From Spirogloea muscicola (Eukaryota; Streptophyta; Zygnematophyceae; Spirogloeales; Spirogloeaceae): a stretch of 14,663 nt of DNA. A program made the translations under genes and the position numbers. The stretch is taken from positions 277,537 to 292,199 of the forward strand of contig WELB01000004.1 of NCBI GenBank assembly GCA_009602725.1. Direction: 5' to 3'. The notes under the pieces are model-generated. The model did no database searches, was not told the DNA's origin, and saw only the letters and a list, made by a program, of their open reading frames with translations. Positions 7,985 to 14,663 of this stretch are shown here, piece by piece (the stretch's first letter is position 1; each line of letters begins with the position of its first letter).

Positions 7985-8850
7985 ATGAAGGGCACGGCTT
8001 TGGAGGAGAGGAATTAAGAGAGCCTTCCCGGAGGACGCCTCTGCAGGCCCAAGTCGGGCACCTGCATCGCCAGTCCTGCAGAGATACGCTGCGTCAGTTT
8101 CGCCATAGACTTACCTTTACCATGTGACGTGATACCCGCCTTGAGCGTTGAGACCAGAACATAGCAAGATGATGGCAGCGGGCGTGCCCCAGCAGTCGCA
8201 ATGTGGTAATGAATATACTAAAAGCTCGTCCTGCTGATCTGGACGTGTAACAAGCGCTCGACTGTGTGGGCACAGTGTCCATCATCCATGACCTCAAAAC
8301 GCAGTGCTTGGAGCTTGTGAGCTTCTCGTGTGGGGATGCAACTGGACCTGCCCGCGTCCTCCCTTGTGTTTGTCGCTGGTCTGCCTAGGATGAGCACACA
8401 TTATGTCAAAGAAAGAAGAGCTCATTCACATTATGCAAATGGTGTTGTGCAATGTAAGATACAGTGCCTCACTCTGGGCGGTGAAAGGCGATGTACAAGC
8501 ACTCTCCTACTACATGTGGGATGTCAAGTTGTCCTTGTAGAGGGTTCGGGTATAGGGCGTTTTGGGGGTCCACCGCGTACGAATTGCACCCATTTGCATG
8601 CCAAGCGCAGTGGAAGTCTCGCCTTGTGGCGCCTTGGCAAGGTGGCGGCTCCAACCCTGGGCACCAGCTGCAGAGTTGCCCCAATCGGGACGCTGCCACA
8701 GATTTCCCAGCTGGTGACGAGCCGCGGCAGCATCTGTGGCAGCAGCAGCAGCAGGGCTGCGCTTCTCTGACAGGGCTTCACTGACCCGCTCCCCGTCGGG
8801 TCTCCGCCAACAGTACTGGTGTTCCTCCGTGCCACCCACCCTTTCAGGGC
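7985..8850. other. Intergenic, no gene seen
   Basis: No recognisable protein on either strand. It contains a perfect 9-bp inverted repeat CTCTGCAGG/CCTGCAGAG at 8039-8047 and 8075-8083 with a 27-nt loop, and a short (GCA)n microsatellite near 8737-8754. A 283-codon minus-strand frame starting at 9375 ends here at 8524, but it runs through the foldback repeats and has no recognisable motif, so it is not called. Confidence 0.5.
8039..8083. repeat. Perfect 9-bp inverted repeat, 27-nt loop
   Basis: The arms are CTCTGCAGG at 8039-8047 and CCTGCAGAG at 8075-8083. It could form a small hairpin in RNA or DNA; there is no context that assigns a role. Confidence 0.7.
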
Positions 8851-8871
8851 ATTTGCGCAAGGAGCGCAAAT
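8851..8871. repeat. Left flanking hairpin, ATTTGCGC stem
   Basis: ATTTGCGC (8851-8858) pairs perfectly with GCGCAAAT (8864-8871) across the 5-nt loop AAGGA. A closely similar hairpin, TTGCGC..GCGCAAATA, lies at 9652-9669 just outside the other end of the nested inverted repeat, suggesting both belong to one structure. Confidence 0.7.
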
Positions 8872-9040
8872 ACGCGGATCACCCAGTTGGTGATAAATTC
8901 GCGGCTCTGGCGATCGATGTACACGAAAGAAGTCCGCGCCCATAGAGAAGAAGGGTTGGCAAGGCCAGCCCAAAATCAATGGACAATGTCTGAAGCCGAA
9001 GAAAGAAGCTGAAAAAGGACTACACAACCACGGGGCTTTC

Positions 9041-9356
9041 GGCAGCCGTTGGCTGGATCTCCTCCAGCGGCTTGCCAGTTGGGCGATTGACCGGAGGCCG
9101 GGTCTGCCAGGGGCGCTGCCCGGCTTCAACGCCGCTGGTTCGCTCGCCCAGGTATTCCATATGAAGAAGAAAGAGCTCGCCCATTGAGGATAGGGGCTGG
9201 AACAGCCAGCCCAAAAAAGACTGAGCAGAGTACAAGAAGCCCAAGAAGAAGGGGGGGCCAGGCGATCCATATGCGCGTGGCGGTCTCGTTCCAACGCTCC
9301 CCACGCCGTCCACACGCGAGCAGGCAGTGCTATGGCTGCTGCCTCTGGGTCTCGGC
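9041..9356 (+). repeat. Repeat family P, copy 2, interrupted
   Basis: Partner of 5881-6082. It matches through GCCCGGCTTCAACGCCGCTG and AGGTATT (to 9156), is broken by 9157-9273, and resumes at CGCGT, GTCTCGTTCC, and CTGCTGCCTCTGGGTCTCG (to 9355). Its first bases, GGCTTTCGGC, then GGATCT, recur weakly at 9746-9771. The interruption is the left inner arm of the foldback. Confidence 0.55.
9157..9273. mobile_element. Candidate short insertion bounded by 7-bp direct repeat CCATATG
   Basis: CCATATG occurs at 9157-9163 and 9267-9273, bracketing 103 bp. The flanking sequence continues as AGGTATT on the left and CGCGT on the right. At 5981-5997 the related P copy has AGGTATT and CGCGT only 5 bases apart, that is, without the segment. 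This fits an insertion with target-site duplication. The inserted DNA is a module A relative on the minus strand that ends near a G run (9251-9257). It encodes nothing, so it would be non-autonomous. Confidence 0.5.
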
Positions 9357-9374
9357 TCGGCGGAGTGCCCCCCA

Positions 9375-9391
9375 CCCCCCCCCCCCCCCCC
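9375..9391 (+). repeat. 17-base C homopolymer
   Basis: An unbroken C run at 9375-9391, preceded by CCCCCCA. It lies at the boundary of the right inner arm of the foldback; the left inner arm has a matching G7 at 9251-9257. The length is likely to be variable and prone to sequencing error. Confidence 0.9.
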
Positions 9392-9651
9392 TTCTTGCAC
9401 TTTGTTCATTCCTTTGTGGGCTGGCTGTTCCAGCTCATATCCTCAATGGGCGAGCCTTTCTTCTTTCCCTGCAGCGAGCTACTTTGACTGGATGTTTGCT
9501 CATTCGCGGGTACTGAGCTTCCCTCTGCATCGTCTCGTGTTTTGTAGTGTAGTCCTTTTCGGCACCCTCTTTTTTGGCTTTGGACATTGTCCATTCTTTC
9601 TGGAAGAAGAGAGGCTTTGCCAGCCCTTCTTCTCTGCGGGTGTGTGGGAGG

Positions 9652-9669
9652 TTGCGCAAAGGCGCAAAT
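9652..9669. repeat. Right flanking hairpin, TTGCGC stem
   Basis: TTGCGC (9652-9657) pairs with GCGCAA (9662-9667) across AAAG; the segment continues as ATA. It matches the hairpin at 8851-8871 in sequence and sits 12 bp outside the right outer arm. Confidence 0.6.
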
Positions 9670-9703
9670 AGTGAGGGGCGAGACCCTACAACGGGTATAG
9701 CAG

Positions 9704-9734
9704 GCTGTCCGAGCGGCATGGCCACTCGGACAGC
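9704..9734. repeat. 31-nt near-perfect palindrome
   Basis: GCTGTCCGAGCGGC (9704-9717), ATG, GCCACTCGGACAGC (9721-9734): 13 of 14 pairs match (one C/A mismatch) around a 3-nt loop. It lies 35 bp beyond the right flanking hairpin of the foldback. It could be a cruciform or protein-binding dyad, or an end structure of a mobile element; no Helitron-type CTRR end follows at the expected place. Confidence 0.85.
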
Positions 9735-11677
9735 GTGTCAAGGAGCTGGCTTTCGGCCGTGGGCAGGATCTGCACGTCATGCTGCTAATCGGATTGTCGA
9801 CAATATAGAGGTGCTGCCCGAGACGTGCTGTATTGCCAAGAACTTCCGCGCTTCACGAAGCTGACGGCCTCGTAGCTCGGAAAATGGCAGCGAACTTATG
9901 CGCAGCTAGATGAAGAGTCATATAGCATCACAAGGACTTCCTGGTGCTCATGATGCGTGGAACTCTGCAGTTGAAGCCTTCTCTCAATGCTTTTGAATGT
10001 AAGAACGCTGTTGACGACAAGCCACCTTCTTGCTGGAGTTGTTTGATAGTGGACTGGGAAGACTTGTTCAGCCGTGTGTGCTTGATGTGTGCGGACAGAC
10101 GAAGGGCTACTGCTGCAGCTATGACAGCAGACAGCCAGATGGCAATCGCAGGCTTCTGCTAGGCGTGGAAAAGGCAGCGCGTGTTGCAGATTTGATGATC
10201 GGGAATAGAACCCTGCAGGCCGGCTCCTGAAGTGAAAGTACATAAGTGGAACTTAACTTCGTGCCATAGGAAAGGCAGCTTGATGCATTGTGGAATGGCC
10301 AGTCACCTCGCCAAGTGGAGGAACGGGAGTGCTTAACTTTCTTAACGATGAATGCGCAAGTGGTAATGTGGCGATAACAGCACTGAAGCTGGCGCTAAGG
10401 CTGGCACAGGAGCCGGCAAGAGATGGCTTCCCTTGTAAATGGCCCGTTGGTGGAGACCTGTGTAAGGACCCTCAGGAGTTGGTGCAATATGCTTGTGTAT
10501 GCCTTGTTTCTTAAACCTGGCGGGAAGCAAGCGAGCGGAAGCTCACAGGCCTTAGTCCGTCCAATAGACACGGCTGGTGCAAGCAGAAAAGCATGCAAAG
10601 GCAGATAGGGCAAGAGAGAGTAGAGCTCCCGAAGCTGTGGTGAGAAAGTGCTCGTCCAGCAACAGTTGGTGGCTGTTGAAGCCCAGACCGAAAGGGGGGG
10701 AGCCATGAGCAAGCCTGCCGTGAGGAAGCGTCACGCCCTCAATGACTCGGGGCAGGAGCCTGATGAAGGCTCTCTGCCTCTGACGAGGCAGGGCACGCCG
10801 TTGGCAAAGGCTGTAGGTGCCAGGGAGCGCAAGCATGCGAAGCAGCCCACGTGAGGAGATCGTCACCCTAGCAGATGACGTCCACGGGATGTTTGAGACT
10901 TGGTGGCTCACCTCCTCCCTTAGTTCCTCCTAGCCTTTGCCATACCCCAAAGACATGGGGCTAATCGACAACAAAATTCCCGGCACAAGTAAAGCGGACG
11001 CACAAATCCACGTCTGGATGTTTGTCTCCGGATCCAGGATTGCGGTCCAGGTCTCCGACTCTGCTTCTTCACGGTTGGTCAGTACATGATGTGACATTAT
11101 CGACTTGATGTGCATGCCCTCGTGTCCCAGCGTTCGCCAATCCTCCACTGTAAAGGACATCTACAACACTGCTTGGTGTCAGACACCTTTCCAGGATAGA
11201 CATTTTATACAATACAACAACCGCTAATGCCTTGAGGAAAGATTGATTGCCAAAGTAATTGTGTGAACTGGCGACAGACAAAAGCACTGGTCAGCAATGC
11301 TTGGCTCCACCACATAAGTAGCAGCATAAAAGGTGGTACTTTTGTAAGACTGAGGCCCTCACTAATAGGTCGCCAGCACCTAGATTGCTGCTGACAATTG
11401 GCAGGTACTAGTAAGGCTCTAGCTCTATCGATCACCCCATCTCTACGATCAAGTAAAATGTAATACGCAAATTGGAAGCATCCTCATCTCGTCGCTCATG
11501 TGCAGATGCTCTTGTTGCTGTCAGGCTGTTGCTAGAATGAGGTGATGCAGAGCACATACAGGGACCTGTGCAATCAACCCCTCATCGAGGTGCAGAGGCT
11601 GCTGCTCCCGAGGCAGAGGAAGGTCAATCAGTGCTGCAGCCCGCCCCTGGCAAGATATGTATGCATGTTTTTTCATG

Positions 11678-11711
11678 TATGCAAGCAAGCTCGCACATAT
11701 GCAAGCAAGCT
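11678..11711. repeat. Direct repeat TATGCAAGCAAGCT, two copies
   Basis: Identical 14-mers at 11678-11691 and 11698-11711, period 20, separated by CGCACA. No function can be assigned. Confidence 0.8.
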
Positions 11712-11917
11712 AGCAGAACATATACTCACCAGGACGACAACAGTATGTACGGTCTTGCCTAATGACTCCACGGCACAGATGTATGCCCACCTCTAGCAAG
11801 GGGGCAACAGTTATAGCTGCCGTGTACAAGGTTAATGTACAGAGTATTTTGATCGTCACTCCGCCCTTGACCACAGGGCAGAGCTGCAACTTGTGGCACA
11901 CACACACATACACTCAA

Positions 11918-11988
11918 CCCTTTCTCTCTCTCCCTCCTTCCCCTCTTCCTCCCACTATTTCTCCTCTCTCCCCATCCCTCCTCTCTCA
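11918..11988 (+). repeat. Polypyrimidine (C/T) tract downstream of the ARM gene
   Basis: About 70 bp of C and T with rare purines, 140-210 bp beyond the stop codon of the minus-strand ARM gene. If transcribed with that gene it would be a polypurine stretch in or after the 3' UTR. It resembles the tract at 6992-7064. Confidence 0.7.
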
Positions 11989-12130
11989 GCCTGTTTCAGG
12001 CTCTCTAAATGTGCCCCTACACCAAAGAGTGAGCCTATAACTATAAACTCACGCTAGCTTTGTGCCGATAGAAATAAAAGCAAGAACCCACAAAGATAGC
12101 TGGATACAGGCCATATTGGACTGGACACCG

Positions 12131-14663
12131 CTAGCTACTTTCCTCTGAGAGCTCAGGAGCAGACGAGGGGCTGCCGGGCATGAGCGATGGGCTAAGGGGA
12201 CTCCGTGAGCGCGGGCTGCCGCTTGGGCTCAGGCTCGGACTGAAGTCCTCCGATGGCAGCCGTGCCCGCCGCCGAATGTTGGTCATGGTCTTCTGCATGC
12301 TTTGCCACACCATGTGCCGCACCACCTGCTCACAGGTACCCGCCCCAAGAGCAGCAGGAAGCAGACGCTCTCAGGCCCGCACTGACTTTGCAGATTGTCA
12401 AGAAGCAGCGGATGTGATGCGACGAATTTCGGCAGGCACTCATCTTCCTGTATGGCGATCAAACAGCTTAGCTGACCACTTGGAATTACATCCAGCAACT
12501 GTGCAAAGCTCACATCTTTGGCGGAGCGTTCGTCCTCGGAGCTCCCGCTGCCGCTGCGGCTCCCTGAGTCGGGGCTGATCTCCCTTGCTGACGTGGACCG
12601 TGACAGCATCACCATTGGTGCAGATGTTGGCTTCTCGCCGCGCTTCTACATTCGGAACAAATAAGGTGTAAGCTCAAAGTCTGACATTTTTGACAACTAG
12701 CAGAAGCCATTCAGGTGGCACGTTTTTCTCAAATGCCGAGCAGATGACAGAGATGAATCAGCAGGATACTGCAGGCAATGTGGGAGGCAGCTGACGCAAG
12801 CAGAGGACTGGCAGGCAGACTCTTATAACAGCAGGCTGGGACAGCACACGAGCAGGATATAAGCACAAACACTACGATCCAGCCCCTGCGAATGACAAAC
12901 TACGCTTTGTCTGCCACGAACTAAGGCAGTAAGCCTTAACATGATTGCGCTTGGATGACATTCCAACTCAAGGCTAGGCTCTGAGACTGGGATACAAAAC
13001 GATGCCCCTTCAGCTGCAAAAGCTCGTACCTTGCCACCCAGGCAGGCGAGTAGCTGGTAGGCCTTCTCCCGCAGCTTTGGCTCGCCCGTGAGGCTGAGTG
13101 CCAGGAGCGCGTCACCGGCACCACGCTCCACGACCGCCACACGGCACGCTTTGGAGTGCACGCACAAGGGGAGCAGTGAGGCGAGCGCCAGCTCCTTGCC
13201 GCGCAGCGACCCGGCCTCCAGCACTTTCACGAGCGCGCGGAGTGTGTCCTCGTGCTCCGACAGCGCGCCGCGCCCTTCCTCTAGGCCCGCCAGGATGCCC
13301 AGGATGGCCACCACCTTCTCTGCCTCAGGCGTCGCATAGCCGCCCTTGAGCACCGCAACGAGGCCTGGCACAACGCGTGCGCGCAGGATGCGGCCGCGGT
13401 TGCCGTCGTACGCCACCAGGTTGTACAGCGCGTGCACGGCATCCTTGGTGCCCTGCAGCGAGCCGGCCGTGAGCAGCTGCCCGAGGAGCGGGATAGCCCC
13501 CGCTGCACCGATGGCTGCCTTGGTCTCGTCGTTGTCTGCCGCCAGGCACAGCAGCACAGCCGCTGCCGCCTCGCGTATCGTCAGTGCCGCCTCTGGCCGC
13601 AGCAGGTGCACCAGCCGCGGCACTGCGCCGCCCTCCATCACCGCCGCCTTGTTGCTGCAGCAACACAGAGATGAGCAGCAGCAGCGTCAAAGTAAGGCCT
13701 GTCATCACAGTCAGGTCGGACTGGCAACGAGCGCGCAGCCTGGCTGTGCTGGGAAACAAGAGACGCTACCAAAACTGCAGCAAGCAATGCCTTCAGCTCA
13801 TGAAGTGCCTGTTACGCATGAAGTGCCTTCAGCTTAAGCTGACATATAAGTCTGAAATAAGCAGTGCCTCGAGACTGTATCTTGAGATAGCCTGGCCAGG
13901 CCGGCTCGCCGCGTTGCTCACCAAGCGTTCCTGATGCAGAGGTTGAGGATTGCGAGGCCCGACGCCTCCTGCGCCCTCGGCTCGTCGGCGTCCAGAAGCC
14001 CCAGGAGCAGCGGCAGCGCCCCGGCCTTGGCGATGAGCGTGCGCGCCTCGGCGCTGCTCCGCGCCAGCGCCCGCACCTGGCCCGCCGCAGCCCGCCTGGC
14101 GTCCATGTCGCCGAACTGCAGCTGCGCGATGAGCTGCTGCAGGTCCTTGTCGTGCAGCTGGTGCTGCATCGGGCCCAGCCGCGAAGCGCCTGCATTATCA
14201 CGCCAAATTGCACCGCGTCAACTCAGTTACGATTCTGGCGCAGCGTGCTATCACAGCAATCATGGGCACCAACACATACTTTGTCACGACCCAAACAGGT
14301 CGTCCTCGTCTCCAGCTACTCTGCCAACACCAATCTGACCAATCGCCATTCGCTTCGGCTCGATTGTGCTGGCAGCTGCTATTGGAGCGGCTCCAGCAAG
14401 AAACCGCCAATTGACCACTTGCGGTCGCGGAGCAGCAGCAGGCGAGCAACCGATCGAGAACGGCTACAAAGCTGCAGCAAGAGCAGTGGCGAGGACGACA
14501 TCTTGGCCCTGCCGCCATTGGCGAGCTCGGAGCTCTGCCTGCCACGGCTCACCTGCGGCAGCAGCCTGGCGGCCCGGCAACGGGTTCTGCGGCGGCGCAG
14601 CCGCGAGGGGGAAGTCGTCGCCGGGCGGGGCGCTGCCGCCGCCGCCGTCGCCGCGGGCCGGGG
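12131..14663 (-). CDS. Armadillo-repeat protein of plant U-box (PUB) type, five exons, 5' partial
   Basis: The model joins 14663-14553, 14189-13922, 13654-13030, 12645-12514 and 12325-12131, stop TAG. Donors are GCAG|GTGAGC, CTTG|GTGAGC, CAAG|GTACGA and AGAT|GTGAGC. Acceptors are ATGCAG, CTGCAG, ATGTAG and GAGCAG. Phases are 1, 2, 0 and 0, all consistent, giving 442 visible residues. Residues 1-47 are low-complexity. About seven ARM repeats span 48-334, including LARSSAEARTLIAKAGALPL, NKAAVMEGGAVPRLVHLL, AAIGAAGAIPLLGQLL and a final REKAYQLLACLGGK; these match the ARM domain of plant PUB ubiquitin ligases. The tail is Ser-rich (345-375), then a basic helix VVRHMVWQSMQKTMTNIRRR, then Ser/Pro repeats to the end. 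No U-box is in the window. It would lie further 5' if present, so the gene could be an E3 ligase or an ARM-only protein. Introns (363, 267, 384 and 188 bp) contain no other feature. Confidence 0.85.
13799..13828. repeat. Direct repeat CATGAAGTGCCT in an ARM-gene intron
   Basis: Two identical 12-mers at 13799-13810 and 13817-13828, period 18, inside the intron between exons 13922 and 13654. Probably a chance local duplication. Confidence 0.7.

Larger units (their letters stand above)
8939..9640. mobile_element. Nested imperfect inverted repeat (~700 bp foldback element)
   Basis: The outer arms are 8939-9023 (read on the minus strand) and 9549-9640 (plus). Both read GTAGTCCTTTT, a TTTGGC/CTTCGGC segment, GACATTGTCCATT, a TTGCCAnCCCTTCTTCTCT segment and GGG, roughly three quarters identical. 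The inner arms are 9164-9260 (minus) and 9384-9465 (plus). They share a C run, CTTCTT, GGGCTGGCTGTTCCAGC and TATCCTCAATGGGCGAGC, at clearly higher identity than the outer arms. Arm order is A-B-loop-B'-A', as in one long hairpin, with a unique ~120-bp centre containing a 17-C run. All four arms are relatives of module A. There is no transposase and no clear terminal duplication at the outer ends, so the mobile-element label is an inference. An inverted local duplication that could give double-stranded RNA is equally compatible. Confidence 0.6.
9871..12130. other. Intergenic, no gene recognised
   Basis: Several frames of 60-120 codons exist on both strands, but none shows a recognisable domain, splice-linked partner or the GC-rich codon bias of the neighbouring genes. 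Those inspected include 9896-10243 (minus), 10552-10911 (minus), 10690-10854 (plus) and 10930-11160 (minus). Small items are a CTGCCTC/GAGGCAG stem near 10773-10790, a 20-bp period repeat at 11678-11711, a CA run near 11897-11908 and a polypyrimidine tract at 11918-11988. Module A is not evident here, so the repeat mosaic appears to stop near 9.9 kb. Confidence 0.5.

Noticed and set aside
8524-9375. 283-codon minus-strand frame through the foldback
   Set aside because: It crosses repeat arms and a homopolymer end, shows no recognisable motif, and its codon composition does not resemble the neighbouring genes.
9704-9760. Helitron 3' end
   Set aside because: A hairpin is present but no CTRR followed by T at the expected distance, and no helicase coding.
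10930-11160. Minus-strand frame of 76 codons with protein-like composition
   Set aside because: No family recognised, no splice-linked extension, and ordinary length for chance frames.
11897-11912. CA microsatellite
   Set aside because: Too short to be of interest beyond a passing mention.
1-14663. tRNA, rRNA or CRISPR array
   Set aside because: No convincing tRNA A/B boxes with a cloverleaf, no rRNA-like stretch, and no regular repeat-spacer pattern; repeats here are degenerate and irregularly spaced.

Overview
The window looks like nuclear DNA of a green-lineage eukaryote, most likely a streptophyte alga or early-diverging plant. It encodes a plant-type AP2/ERF factor, an armadillo-repeat protein of the plant U-box (PUB) type, and a LENG1-like protein with the plant/animal RAERL and RYNS motifs. 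The genes have spliceosomal introns with GT..AG borders. Coding exons are very GC- and alanine-rich, while introns and intergenic DNA are much less GC-rich. The exact lineage cannot be named from sequence alone, and all gene calls rest on remembered family motifs, not a search.

Layout: (1) 1-954, plus strand, is the C-terminal half of a LENG1/CIR_N-type protein, two exons, cut by the left edge. (2) 955-2146 is the interval between convergent genes, with a small cluster of direct and inverted repeats at 1745-1871. (3) 2147-3289, minus strand, is an apparently intronless AP2/ERF (DREB-like) factor of 380 aa, with a GC-rich leader that carries an overlapping upstream ORF. (4) 3430-12130 is about 8.7 kb with no recognisable gene. 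Its first half (3.5-9.9 kb) is a mosaic of old, degenerate repeats: an ~85-bp module centred on GGCTGGCCTTTCACAGCC, a second ~170-bp family, and a third ~200-bp pair. It ends in a nested, imperfect ~700-bp inverted repeat (8939-9640) flanked by two similar small hairpins. The second half (9.9-12.1 kb) holds little beyond short repeats and a polypyrimidine tract. (5) 12131-14663, minus strand, is an armadillo-repeat (PUB-type) gene. Five exons could be joined with consistent splice phases (442 codons visible), and the 5' end lies beyond the window.

The three genes belong to unrelated processes (RNA processing, transcription, probable ubiquitin ligase or ARM scaffold) and are not expected to form a functional cluster. 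The most unusual content is the repeat mosaic: the nested foldback at 8.85-9.73 kb, and a short segment inside it that appears to be an insertion flanked by a 7-bp direct repeat, with a related site lacking it near 5.98 kb.
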